A DNA stretch of 64,000 bases. Source: Narthecium ossifragum. Lineage: Eukaryota > Streptophyta > Magnoliopsida > Dioscoreales > Nartheciaceae. The position numbers were made by a program, and so were the translations under genes. Below the pieces are notes generated by a model. That model had not been told where the DNA came from. It searched no databases and saw only the letters and a program-made list of their open reading frames with translations. The stretch spans positions 22,203,274 to 22,267,273 of the forward strand of contig OY986970.1 in the NCBI GenBank assembly GCA_963920575.1, read 5' to 3'. The stretch's first letter is position 1, and each line of letters begins with the position of its first letter. Positions 12,198 through 23,120 of the stretch are shown here, piece after piece.

Positions 12198-13675
12198 AGA
12201 AGCAAGCATGAAGTCGAGCCAATGACAATAAACAAAGGCGCTGCTTGGGAGGCAACCCAAGGGGAGTTCGTTCCTTTCTCTTTTTATTTTCGCATTTCCA
12301 TTTTAGTTATTTTTGCCTTTCTTTGCATTCCACCTTACATTGGGGACAATGTCAGTTTCAAATGTGGGGGAGGAGATCTAGGTTGCATATGCCATGAGCA
12401 AGAATTAGTTAAGCTTGACATTTTCATAACATGATTGAATGAGTAATTTTGTGACTTAGAATTAATTAGTTGAGTTATTTTCCTTGAGATGGTAGTGACT
12501 ACATGAGTAGACAAAAGCTGGTGAGATTTTGAACCTTTAGACTGACACATTCATATCAGTCTCACTAATTTCTTTCATGAGAGATATTCTTCCATGGATT
12601 TGTTTCTCTAGAACTTGCTTTGATTCTATTTGAGGTCACATTGACACATGTATACATGAACATGATTAAGGCCATCTTTGTTATAAGTTACATAAGCCAA
12701 ATAGCCTACCTTTTGATTAAATCCTTTTGCTAAACACCTTTGAGCTTTATTGACTTTATTGTTAACCCACATTACAAGCTTTAAACCTGAAAAAAAATAT
12801 TTCCGTTACCCAAGCCATGAAACTAGTGGAGCATTGATCATCATTATGACATGTATGGGTGCAAAAGTTCAAATGTGGGGGTGTTTGGATTTGTGGTATG
12901 GTTATGATTGGTGAAGTGGAGTTTATTTTCATACTCAATTTGTGAGTATGTTGTTTCTGAAAAAAAAAAAATCAGAAAAAGAAAAAGAAGAAAAGAAAGT
13001 GGAGGAAATTGTTTCTCATGTTGCAAAATATGTTTATGAATCCTCCTAATATTCCAAGAAAGGGGGATGTTTATGTATGATCTCTACAAAGGTGGAAGTT
13101 TTTGCAAAATATTGTTCACTATTTCAGTTAAAAAGTATTCCTTTGAAAAATCTCTTTGCCAATGTGGTAATGTTTTATGGGTTGAGTATGTTAAAGCTAA
13201 GTTGAAGAAAGTTGTTGAATAGAGTGATTGGTTGTACATGTCTTATTGATGCATTTTTGCTCCATTAGTTCCATTGGCTTTTGAGCTACATTCCTAAATA
13301 TTTCCCACCTTAATCCTGGACCCCATTACAACCTTTTGAAGTCCTTATGATTTGTGTTATGCATGTGATTCTACTGGCGGAGAATGAGAAGATATGCAAC
13401 CCTATGGTAGATCATTTTCATTGGAATGAATTTGAGTGAAATACATACCCTTCAAACACATGAGAGTTGAGTGTTTATTTCCGTGAGGGTCTACTTGTTT
13501 AGTATGCTCCATATTCAAGTGAATGCTTATTGATTGATTTTTAAGTTGTCTAAAAATGTTTGTTCATGATATGTTATGAATTGTGAAGAGCTTGATTGTT
13601 CTTTGTTGATGGCGTTGTAACCTTGATATCTTGAGTAGAGTGAATTTTAGTTTTGCCCGAGGACGAGCAAAAGCT
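12198..13675 (+). other. A2 post-pol region, no env-like frame
   Basis: This is 1.48 kb between the pol stop and the purine tract. It opens with a segment conserved in Athila elements, 'gctgcttgggaggcaaccc' (about 12241-12259); a related motif occurs in F near 33630. 'cattggggacaatgtcag' follows near 12338. The only open frame is about 70 codons (12222-12434) and resembles no env protein, so an envelope-like gene is absent. Homopolymer runs occur near 12960. Confidence 0.7.
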
Positions 13676-13690
13676 AAGTGTGGGGGAATT
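13676..13690 (+). other. A2 polypurine tract
   Basis: The sequence AAGTGTGGGGGAATT ends exactly where the 3' LTR begins. Composition and place fit the plus-strand primer. Confidence 0.8.
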
Positions 13691-15418
13691 TGATGAGAAT
13701 GCATAATGTTATATTTTAATCCCTTAATACTTAGTCTCTTGTGCTTATTTAGCTCCTAAATACACTCATTTTTCTTATATTTTGATTTAGGATGCAATTG
13801 AAGTCCTTAAGTCGAAAAGAAGCTGAAAAGAGTGCATGAATCAACTTTAAAGATTTATCTGTACCTGCTCATGAAAAACCAGAGAATGTTCCATACATGG
13901 TTTGAAAGCTCTTGAAGTCTAGATTCTGGAGAATTTTACGGTTCGTGATTCCGAGTTTCCTAGAGGAAGTTACGGCAATTTCAGTACCGATGAGCAGTCT
14001 GAATGGCTGAAAGGAAAATAAGCTGGAAGTCCGAGCGATCCGCCGATCGATCGGACCACACAAAAACGTGACAGAACATGTGTTTTTCAGCCACAACGCA
14101 TCCGATCGATCCCTCCATCGCTCCTATGGGGTCCGATCGATCCGACACCAATGGTCCGATCGATCGGACTCGGAAAAAGTCAAAAACAGCGGATTTTTAC
14201 TCAACCGATCGATCCAACACTCAAAATTCGATCGATCGGACTTGGGAATAAAAGGGTGACAGAACGTATGCTTTTTAGAAGAACACAGTTCGATCGATCG
14301 AACCATCGATCGAACTCGGGAAGAGCCAGAGACGAATGATTTTTACGAAATCGATCGATCCGACTCCCTTAGTCCGATCGATCGGGCTCGGGCGTGAATA
14401 GAAGTTGAAGATTTTAATGAGACCGATCGATCCAGCATCCAAGGTCCGATCGATCGGACTTTCCCAGTAACAAAAATCAACGATTGTGATCTAATCCGAG
14501 GGTGGATACAATTGAGGCTATAAATAGGACTCTTTCTAGGGTTTGAGGGGGGATTCTTGGACACTTTTGGCTACTCTTTCTCCTCCTTTATATTTTTTCT
14601 AGGTTTTATTTTGCTTTATGAAATCTTTTGTAGGATTGTTCTTGATGGCCCTGCGTGGCTAAATCTTGATCCTTGGTCGAGGAAACTGAAACCTCGTAAT
14701 CAATGAAACTGTGAGATCTAATTTATTTTTATTGTTCAGTTTATACATGAGTATTGGATGTTCTTCTGAGATTAAATGTTCATGATTACCTTGTTTAATT
14801 GCTAGGAGGCCTACTAGTTTATTATTCATGGTGATCTACTGCTAGGTTTGATATCAAATCCGGAATTGTTTGATCCCTCTAATTTGCGAAGCAACTAGGA
14901 TCTAATAATTTACTGCTGATCAGATCTTGTTAGATCTTAGAAAGAATATTCAACTAGATTAAATGCAACCGCTTGTGCTTGTGTTGTTTAGCTTCATCGA
15001 TCTCCCTATTCTTAACGCTGCTACTAGATTAAATCTACAGCGCTTGTCTTAGGTTATTTAGTAGTTAGGGTTGATTAGATCGCTTGTTTCTAATTAACTA
15101 AGATTGAGGAGAGATTCGAATTGAATTCGGACGGTGAATATTCATGGTATAAATTGATTAATACTTGCATCTATGATCAGTTGTTGGATTCCGATGGTGG
15201 ATATTGACTCAGACCAAGGTTTGTTCTCTTAATTTAACTCGTTTCTTTGCTTTAGATTATTTCTTTACTGTTTTTCCTAACGTTTAAAACCCCCCATCTT
15301 TGTTCACTTAGCACAAAATTAGGCTAAACACTCTTCGTGGGATCGACTCGTACTCGCACTGCTACATTTATTTTAACGAGTACTGGATTTATTTTTGAGT
15401 GCCTGCGACAGCACATCA
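13691..15418 (+). repeat. A2 3' LTR
   Basis: This 1728-bp copy of the LTR includes the palindrome array at 14043-14457 and a TATA box at 14519-14525. It is followed by the duplication CAGCG. It differs from the 5' copy by scattered substitutions, densest in the first 400 bp, and by the extra 68 bp near 15184-15252. Confidence 0.95.
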
Positions 15419-15423
15419 CAGCG

Positions 15424-17637
15424 GCTTCATGTCCAGCTTGGGCATCTCTACTGTTGATGGTGTTGGTGGTTGTCCTCTTTCTGGCAGTTCTTCAAATTTT
15501 GGATTCCATGGACCTGCAAAAGAACAATGTTCCAAATTTTTTCACGTACCATCAACATCAACACTTTCATCCAAATCTAATTCAAGAGAATTAATTTCAG
15601 TTTTAGCAAACTCCTCTTCAGGGAACAAATCAATCTGGTAAGTCTGCTGGGATTCATCATCCTCATTAGGTTGCTTAGCAACATTAAAAACATTAATTTC
15701 TAAAGTCATATTCCCAAAAGTTAACTTCATTAAACCATTCCTGCAATTAATTATAGCATTAGCAGTAACAAGAAACGGTCTTCCTAAAATAATAGGAATT
15801 CTAGAATCAGCAGTTACTACAGCTTGAGTATCCAAGACTAAGAAATCAACAGGGTAATAAAATTTATCTATTTGAACAAGCACATCTTCAACTACTCCTC
15901 GTGGAGTCTTCGTGGATCTATCTGCCAATTGCAAAATCACAGATGCTGAAGCAGTGCACTAACCTGCTCTGTTAAAAATGCAGTTTTCTTTACATGATGT
16001 CGTCTCTTCATAGTACATAAATCTTTAATCACTTTAGCATATGTAGTAATTTGCTTAATAACATCCAAAAGAGGAAGGTTTACCCTAACCTGCCGAAGAT
16101 GCTCGAAAATCTCGCTGTTGGGCTCCATAGTAAATTTAGTGGATTTCAATGACTGAGGGAATGGGACACATACCTTAAAGTCACTTGGCATAGGGCCATC
16201 TGGATGATCGGCCTCTGCATGGTTCTCCTTAATCTGGTCCTCTCCTTCAATAACAATAGGAGGTTCTGTGGGCTCTTGTGAAGGGCTTTTTGTTGTTTTT
16301 CCGCTTCTTGTAGTTACAGCGTTCATCTCCTTCACATTATTTTGCTCAGCACTAGATACCTGCGTTTGTTGAGGTTGAGCTGGAAACTTCCCTCGTTCAT
16401 GGACTCTCAAAGAATTGATCAGCTTCGTGATCTGGCTCTTAATCTCTTGAACATCCTCCTTTCTTTCCTTGGATTCCTGCACAATCATAGATTTCAGTTC
16501 CTGTAAACTGTCATTAAATGTAGGCCTAGGAAAACCATATGTATTATAAGGAGGGTTAGAAAAAGGCTTATTAGGTAGCGGTTGATGATGCTCGTTGCTT
16601 TGTGGAGCATTCGACTTCCAGCTGAAGTTCGGATGCTCTCGCCATCCTGGATTATACGTTTCCGAGTAAGGAGTGTACGGCCTCCTGAATCCGCCTACAT
16701 CGTTGCAATGCTCATCGTACACACCTCTCATCTCAGCATAGGTGGGGCAATCATCAATCTGGTGGTCCACACTTTGACAGATTGCACACGGGCCAGCCGG
16801 CCTTGTAGATTCATTATATGGAGAGGTCCGGGCTGCCATCATATCTTTGGTCTTTAATAGCTCCAGCTCCCTTGTTAGACTCTCCACTTTAGCCTTGAAT
16901 GCATCCTCCCCCCGCAGCTGATAAATTCCTCCACCTGGTTGCTGCGGTGGTGGTCTGGCCCTGTTTGTACATTTTGTTGCATTCGGTCCAGTCCATGTAT
17001 GAGCTTTCTCAGCAAGCTCAGTCAAGTATTCAATTGCTGCATCATGATCTTTTTGCAAAAATTCACCATTGCACATCATCTCAACAAATTGACGTTCTCT
17101 AACAGTTAAACCATCATAGAAATAACTAACAAGACGCCAACTTTCATATCCATGATGAGGACATAAATTCAACATGTCTTTAAATCGTTCCCACGCCTGA
17201 TACAAAGTTTCACTATCCTTTTGTGTGAAGATCGAAATCTGTCTCTTAAGTGCATTGGTTTTGTGCTGTGGGAATTACTTGTTGAAAAATATCTGTGTCA
17301 TTTCAGCCCAAGATCCTATAGATCATGGCCTCAAGGAATATAACCAACTCTTCGCTCTATCCTTCAGCGAGAAAGGAAAGAACTTAAGTCGGATCATATG
17401 TAATGCACCTGGTTGGCCATGGAAGGTCGCTACTACTTCCTCAAACTCCCTAATATGCACATATGGATTTTCATTTTCCAACCCATGAAAGGTAGGAAGC
17501 AACTGAATCATGCCAGGTTTAAAGTCAACATGTGCTGCATTAGGTGGAAACATGATGCATGAAGGTGTAGCAGTGCGTGTGGGATGCAAATATTCTTGCA
17601 AAGTCCTAGGAGGTTGTTCTTCCTCGTGCTCAGCCAT
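15424..17637 (-). pseudogene. A1 gag and protease remnant
   Basis: On the minus strand gag starts near 17637. It has the capsid region (IQLLPTFHGL ... FPFSLKDRAKSWL), is frameshifted near 17325, then is open from about 17205 to 15937. It has a zinc knuckle, CAICQSVDHQIDDC, followed by a conserved block NLPLLDVIKQ. At about 15940 the frame jumps to the post-active-site part of protease (ILQLADRSTKTPRGVVEDVLVQ ... IILGRPFL). The aspartate-bearing motif that should lie between is missing. Protease residues continue to about 15542, then a linker runs to the A2 insertion at 15423. The order of domains and similarity to A2 make the assignment firm; the product is non-functional. Confidence 0.85.
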
Positions 17638-18024
17638 AATGAAAATATGATGTGAAGTTTGTAACTATGCGTCAAAGAGATCAGCAATATATGGCTCACT
17701 ATCAGAAGTTTCAGAATCACCCTCAAGACGTTTAGCAAATTTGCCTAGTTTGTCTCTATACCGAGGCATACACCAACAAACACGCAATCTAAAAGATGCA
17801 AACCAACTAAAGAAAATAGGCAAAAGCAATAATTGAAACTAAGCTTACTAACTAAAACCGAATAAAAGAAAACAATCCTAACAGAGAAGAAAAATCAAAA
17901 CCAAAATAAAGAAATAAAGACTAAAGAAAATGAACGAAGTTACCGCTTTCGATGTCTACAATCACTGTAATCTGATTTTGGCGCTTTTCTAAACCGTCTC
18001 GCCGGCAATGGCGCCAATTTTTTA
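17638..18024 (-). other. A1 leader and primer-binding site
   Basis: This untranslated stretch lies between the 5' LTR and gag. The primer site on the minus strand (17999-18016) reads TGGCGCCATTGCCGGCGA, two changes from the tRNA-Asp complement in A2. The rest is AT-rich with no features I recognise. Confidence 0.8.
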
Positions 18025-18985
18025 TGTCGCTCAAATGTGTCACGCACAGCGGTCGCGGTGCAATACAGCATACGAGAGGTCGAATCCACAGAGAGACAAG
18101 CAGGAAAGATTCAGAAACACAGATAACAATGAATTGAAAACAATCAAGAGCGTAAAAGTTAAGAAAATAGATCGGAGATGTAACGGTAAAATAAAGGTAA
18201 AAAAGAAAATCAGGATTTGGTTAAGGCTAGGCTTTAGGACTCACTTCACTCGGATTTAGGTTCTTCTCTTCTCAATGGTTCAGCTAATACTCAGTTAAGG
18301 GATTCACATCCCAATCACCTTATCCGAAAGATATGGAATTATGAATCTAACAAAATATATAAATGTCTCCTCCTATGATTGATTCTTCCTTATTATAGTT
18401 CTAACTTCATCCAACCCAAACCTAATAATATATGATACCGGCTGTCACTACGGGCAACATATAGCAAAATTTCATCGGGACAAAGCCCTAACTCTATCTA
18501 ACCAGATCACTAAGAATACACAATACCAACTCTCACAATCGGTAATGCATAGCAAAGATTTCACGAGATAAAGTAGGTAAACAATAGGTAAAACTATGGG
18601 ATTATAAGATCATGAAAGAAGCATGACTGGATTCATAATATTAATCATCCACATAGAGATCTCTAATCTGAAAATAATCCTTGAAGACTCAATACGTAGA
18701 GAAGAGTTTAACAATAAAGTTTAAAACATGAACCATCGTTGGAGAAGAAACCCTAATCCTCGCTAGGTCATCCGTCCGCCATGCCCGCGGATTACTCGGC
18801 CATGGATGGAGATGTCTTCATCTTCTTCCTTTAGAAAACGTCCAGAAAGAGCCTCCAAAAACGTCCAAGAAGTCCCCCTTGACTTACCCTAACTTTCCTA
18901 TTTATAGGGTCTAAGAATTAGCAAACTCGGGTTAAGTTTAAACTCGTTATACGCTCCTGGCTGATCTGGCGGTCGACCGTGAGAC

Positions 18986-20431
18986 TGATGAGTGCATGAA
19001 AGTGCACTCTGAATAGTCTTATAACCATCTCAATTGCTAGATTATTATCCTTAATCAACATCTTTATTACTATTTTTATATCTATATGTTGCTTCACATA
19101 GTTATGTGGAAAATGCAGGAAAAAGGAGGAAAGAACCTGAAAAGATTACATGGATCAACTTGAAAGATTAAACTGTACCTGCTCATGAAGAACCAGATAA
19201 TGTACCATATATGATTAGAAAGCTCTTGAAGTCTAGATTCTGGAGAATTTTACGGTTCGTGATTTCGAGTTTTCTACGGAAAGTTACAATATTTTTCGTA
19301 ACAGTGCGCAGGCTGAATGAATAGTGACGGTCGACCGTCGCGCTCGAAAATTCCCCCGAACGACCGTCGCATCGACCGTCACATGCAAAACTTCCCACGG
19401 TCGACTGTGGCATCATCCGTGGCATCGACCGTCTGCCTCTGTTAAAGAAAATTCTTCTCAGGGTCGATGCGAAGATCGACCGTCGCTCTTCCGAATTATT
19501 TTGTACAATTGACGGTCGACCGTGAGATCTCACGGTCGACCGCCAGATCAGCAGGGATCGTATAATGAGCCGGATCTAACCCGAGTTTAGGCCTATAAAT
19601 AGGATACTTAGGGTTATCAAAGGGGATCTTTTGGAGGACTTTTCTGGAGCATCTGGTGGAGAGGAAGCCGTGTTAGGGTTTTGTTTTCTTCGTCTTTCTT
19701 TTCTTTATTTTTCTTTGAGCACTTTTCTCGTCTTCATGATGAACATGAGTGGATAGTTTCTTCTCTAAGGTTTCGATGTAGCCCTAACTGAATCATTCTA
19801 TGTTATTGGATCATGATTATTTAATCAGTTTATTTTCCTTATTTCATTCATCATTATAACTGAGATCTTAAATACCTTTATCTGGCCAATAAAAGTATTA
19901 TAGATTGTTTTATGCGGAATTGGGTGAGGGTTCATTCCCTAATCTTGCAGGATCTATGAATGAATGAGTTTATGTCGAGGCCGGGTTCAAGCTAAGAGTA
20001 TTCTTGGTTCATAATTGTTCTTCAGAGCTTAATGGATTCTTGGTTAACACTTAGTTATGGGTTCATTAGCTAGGGTTAATTGAGGGTACTTGGTGAAGAC
20101 CATGGCCGAACGGATCATCATACCGGAAGAACGAGCCCTTGGAATTAAACTGAAATCTTGATTGATTCAATGCATAGAATGAGGATGTTATGGTGAAATC
20201 GGAGCCTTAGTATTCATCCATCATATTTCTATCGATTTCTTATTTCGTTATTAGATTATCTATTCTCAATACTTCATATCTCTTATTTTCCCTTCCTTAT
20301 TTTCTTTATTTTCTGTTCTTTAATGTTTCACTCTAATAATCTTTACAAATCTCTGTGGGTACGATACTCGTCTTGCTGTTATACTGATTGCACCGATTCG
20401 TATACTTGTGAGATATAAATTTTATTCATCA
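18986..20431 (+). mobile_element. Solo LTR S1, Athila-like, inserted in A1 LTR
   Basis: A 1446-bp sequence starting TGATGAGTGCATGAAAG and ending TTCATCA is bounded by GAGAC (18981-18985) and GAAAC (20432-20436), a 5-bp duplication with one mismatch. The empty site is visible in the left A1 LTR at 294-298. There is no internal domain, so it is a solo LTR left by LTR-LTR recombination. It belongs to the A1 family or a close relative: its first 40 bases and a block near 19150-19290 match the A1 LTR reverse complement. It lies in the opposite orientation. It has its own palindromes (exact at 19327-19338 and 19512-19523) and TATA box (19594-19600). Confidence 0.9.
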
Positions 20432-20440
20432 GAAACCTTG

Positions 20441-20665
20441 ACGGTCGACCGTAAGGTGCATAATTTATTTTGACAAGCTGCGGTCGATCTTCGCATCGAC
20501 CGTTGGAAGTGTTCTTCTTGACAGAGGCTGATGGTCGATGCCACGGTCGATGCTACGGTCGACCGTGGCATCTTACGGTCGATCGTGAGGACTTTTGAGC
20601 TCCACGGTCGACCGTGAGGATTTGACGATCGACCATGAGGTTTTTTGAGCGCGACGGTCGACCGT
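20441..20665 (-). promoter_or_regulatory. ACGGTCGACCGT palindrome array of the A1 5' LTR
   Basis: Four exact 12-mers occur at 20441-20452, 20555-20566, 20604-20615 and 20654-20665, with half-sites between. This copy is less decayed than the one in the left LTR, where only two of these sites remain exact. In the uninterrupted LTR the array lies just upstream of TATA. Confidence 0.6.
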
Positions 20666-21008
20666 CACTATTCATTCAGCACTGCGCACTGGTACGAAAA
20701 ATGTTGTAACGTCCTCTACGTAACTTGGAATCATGAACCGTAAAATTTTCCAGAAATTAGACTTCAAGAACTTTCCAATGGTATATGACACATCATCTGG
20801 TTCTTCTTGGAAAGATATAGTTTAATCCTTGAATTTGACCCATATAATCTTTTTAGCTTCTTTCAGCTCCAATTTCCTGCATTTTCCAAGCAACTATATG
20901 AAGTAACATATACTATAAAAATAGTGCTAAAGAAGTTGATTAAAGGTGAAGATATAGCAATTTAGATGGTTATACAGTTGTTCAGAGTGCACTTTCATGC
21001 ACTCATCA

Positions 21009-21154
21009 CTCTCAGAGATTCCGAGGATTAAGGCTTGGGACTCATTCTGCGATGTCTGAAGGGACAACAACGATCCCTTGATACCGTCGATCTCTTTTCG
21101 GGTTACGGGAAGATCCGGGTCCTTGGAAGGACTTGTAGGGTTTGCTCCTGCCAT
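21009..21154 (-). pseudogene. 5' end of gag of element D (unassigned lineage)
   Basis: A minus-strand frame starts with ATG at 21154 (MAGANPTSPSKDPDLPV) and reads about 48 codons before A1 begins at 21008. It lies about 60 bp downstream of an LTR edge (21217), as a gag start should. I do not recognise the lineage from so short a piece; the residues are hydrophilic and a short helical stretch follows. The rest was displaced by A1 and lies outside the window or is lost. Confidence 0.5.
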
Positions 21155-21216
21155 GTGGACTCCTTCGGAAGGATTCCGAGCGGCACGGGTAGGTAAACCT
21201 GGCTCAGATACGAAGT

Positions 21217-21978
21217 TGATACGCCGAGCTTTCTCGTAAGCAGGTATTCAACGAGGAAGGCTTAAACCGGAGGAGAGAGACTGATAAGGAAGATTATTAC
21301 CTCGCAGCTTCCTCTATGATTGGCCGGCTACCCTTGGGGGATCCAAGCCTTCGATAACGTGGCAACGGATGAAGAGGTGGCAGAAGGAAGCACGGCAACC
21401 AAGGGGATGCTGGGGACTTGGAGTTGGACGGTGGAGGCGTGGACGGCGACGGCTTACGGCGGTGACTGGCGGGTGTAGAGAGGAGGCAGTAGGAGAGAAT
21501 GTGGAGGTGGCTGGTGGTTTCTGCAATATTAAATTATGGCTACTCCTAGGATTTCCTACTTTAACTACTAACTTCATTCATCAATGCATAATCCCTAATA
21601 CAAGCTATAGATGTCATTTTATAGAGACCTAGACAAAGTCCTAATCCAACTAGAGAACTACCTTGCTTTAATCAGCAAGTAATAATACTTTCCTCTTAAG
21701 ACTCAATCAAAACTCAAACTTTCTAATAACTAGGACTCATAATTGAAACTAATAAAGCAAAGCATAAACTGAACTCAAACTAGGAAATCAACTACGAAAG
21801 CAATTAACAAACTAACTAAGTAATAAGCAGCTAGGGATTAGGATTCCTTATGGCCGGTTGGGCTTAGGATGCCCAAAGGGACCTTGGTCCCTCCTAACCT
21901 TGACCATGGATCTGCCCATGCTTGGGTATGGGCGTGGATCTGGTCTGGGCTGGTTCAGTGGGGGTTGAACTCGTAACA
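21217..21978 (-). repeat. LTR of element D
   Basis: On the plus strand this runs TGATACGCC...CTCGTAACA. It matches the reverse complement of solo LTR S2 (48551-49507) in order throughout, though it is shorter (762 against 957 bp) and diverged. Next to its left edge the minus strand reads TTCGTATCTGAGCC, possibly a degenerate primer site of the TGGTATCAGAGC type. A GC-rich, gene-like stretch near 21350-21510 is part of the LTR because S2 has it too. It abuts MULE sequence at 21979. Confidence 0.7.
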
Positions 21979-21994
21979 TGTAGTCAATGGTAGA

Positions 21995-22352
21995 AGAGGT
22001 ATAGCTATTATTTCAGACTGACACAAAGTTATTAAAGTGGTAGTAAGGACTGAATCCCCCTGCCTTTGGGGCACCAGCCGTTCTGTACGAGGTACTTCAC
22101 TTACAACTTCAAGTGCAAGTTCAGGGATGAAAATTTGTATGCTTTATTTTGGACTGCGTTAAAGAAGGTCTACAATGAAGCAGTTGATAAGACCATGGAT
22201 AGAATTAAAAAAATTAAACCAGAAGCTTATTAGTGGATCGTCAGTGCTGAACCGCCAGAAACTTGGGCGGTGTCTCACGACGATAACAAACGGTTCGGCG
22301 CAATGACTACCAATTAGTCTGAAAGTTTGAATAATGTTATCAAATGTGCACG
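21995..22352 (+). pseudogene. MULE (Mutator-like) transposase fragment
   Basis: After one frameshift near 22060, the plus strand reads HQPFCTRYFTYNFKCKF, then a block with FWTALKKVYNEA, RIKKIKPEAY, ETWAVSH, RFGAMTTN and SESLNNVI. This order and spacing match the MULE transposase segment around the 'FCVRH..NF', 'INPEAYEWL' and 'MTSN.SESFN' motifs. Two in-frame TAG codons (after PEAY and after MTTN) and the frameshift make it a pseudogene. It is cut at 22352 by T1 and bounded on the left by element D. It is therefore part of the DNA into which the retrotransposons jumped. Only about 115 residues of a protein usually several hundred long remain. Confidence 0.72.
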
Positions 22353-23043
22353 TGTCACACCCCGACCTAGAAAATCTATCTGGACCGGAGCGTGAGGGGA
22401 GATACTACTATTCACATCCAATCTGGCATGATACATTGTAGAATTCAGAGTTAATTTAAAAATTTGACTTCCAATGGCAAAACTATAATTCTAACAAACT
22501 GCAAGCAATTGAAACTTAAGGATAGAAGCGACACGATTCTATTGATTTAACATCATAGTTGTACAGTTTAGACATCAGGTACAAATCTATGCCAAACTTC
22601 CTCAAAGATGAAAATTATACATTTAACAAATCCTAGAAGGATGTCTATATATAAGAGAATCTACGGAAAGTACAACTGGTATCCCACAGTAACCTCAAGT
22701 GCCTCCGGAAGTCGTCGCGCTGCCAAGAACTAGTCCAGCTCGAACTGTAAAGGATGGGCTAGCGCCTGTACCTGGAAAACGCAGTCAGGGTAGGAGTAAA
22801 CAACAAAACTCAGTATGGTTCTACTTTACGTCACACCGAAAAGGAAGAAAACAACAACCATGTCATTTTTCGCTTAAGTCTAAAGGACGCCAAGGGGCCC
22901 CATAACCCTTATCGATTCCTCAAGGAATTCTACTCTTCTCAACTCACCATGCTGGGAACATCTGCACCTGACGCGGAACCAAACCAACTGAAAAATGGCC
23001 CTCGACCTATGCGGCCGAGCCAGGTTAAAGGAACGGGTCCTCA
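22353..23043 (-). repeat. T1 3' LTR, internally deleted
   Basis: This 691-bp copy starts TGTCACACCCCGACC on the plus strand and ends GGGTCCTCA, followed by the complement of a purine tract. Its first 590 bp match the T1 5' LTR at 28037-28591. Compared with the 2.4-kb T2 LTR of the same group, about 1.7 kb is absent at 22969-22971, where 'gggaacatctg' joins 'cacctgacgcgg'. The missing part in T2 holds the palindrome array and TATA box. Confidence 0.85.
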
Positions 23044-23120
23044 CAACCTAACATTTTTAAAAGGAATTTTCTCCCGAAATTAAAGTAAGGATAGGGTCGG
23101 AAAAGAGGAACCAACTAGTC

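Larger units (their letters stand above)
4966..15418 (+). mobile_element. Complete Athila-like Ty3 LTR retrotransposon A2
   Basis: This is a structurally complete 10.45-kb element: LTR (4966-6625), primer site, gag-protease-RT-RNase H-integrase frame, post-pol region, purine tract and LTR (13691-15418). Both LTRs run TGATGAG...CACATCA. It is flanked by a perfect 5-bp duplication, CAGCG at 4961-4965 and 15419-15423, so the insertion boundaries are certain. The two LTRs differ by a few per cent by eye plus one 68-bp indel, so the insertion is younger than its host A1. The polyprotein frame has two in-frame stops, described below. Confidence 0.95.
1..21008 (-). mobile_element. Athila-like Ty3 LTR retrotransposon A1 (outer element)
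   Basis: This is a minus-strand Ty3 element whose left LTR runs off the window. Reading leftward from 21008 it has a 5' LTR, a tRNA-Asp type primer site, gag, a protease remnant, pol, a post-pol region, a purine tract and the 3' LTR. The Athila assignment rests on the primer site, on pol closely related to A2, and on LTR termini starting TGATGAG. It is split twice: by complete element A2 between protease and RT, and by solo LTR S1 in the 5' LTR. Removing both leaves roughly 9 kb. It is dead: it has frameshifts and stops, and the protease active site is gone. It interrupts the gag start of element D at 21009. Its left target duplication lies outside the window. Confidence 0.88.
18025..21008 (-). 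repeat. A1 5' LTR, interrupted by solo LTR S1
   Basis: This is the partner of the left LTR. It starts on the minus strand with TGATGAGTGCATG at 21008 and ends near 18025, eight bases before the primer site; that inner edge is less certain because the terminal bases are degenerate. Excluding S1 it is about 1.53 kb. A minus-strand TATA box lies at 18900-18906. Because S1 entered between 18985 and 20432, the palindrome array is now cut off from this TATA box by 1.4 kb. It is followed on the right by CTCTC and the gag start of element D. Confidence 0.85.

Noticed and set aside
12222..12434. 70-residue frame after A2 pol as a possible env-like protein
   Set aside because: It is far too short, no signal or transmembrane architecture fits, and it covers the conserved untranslated post-pol motif.
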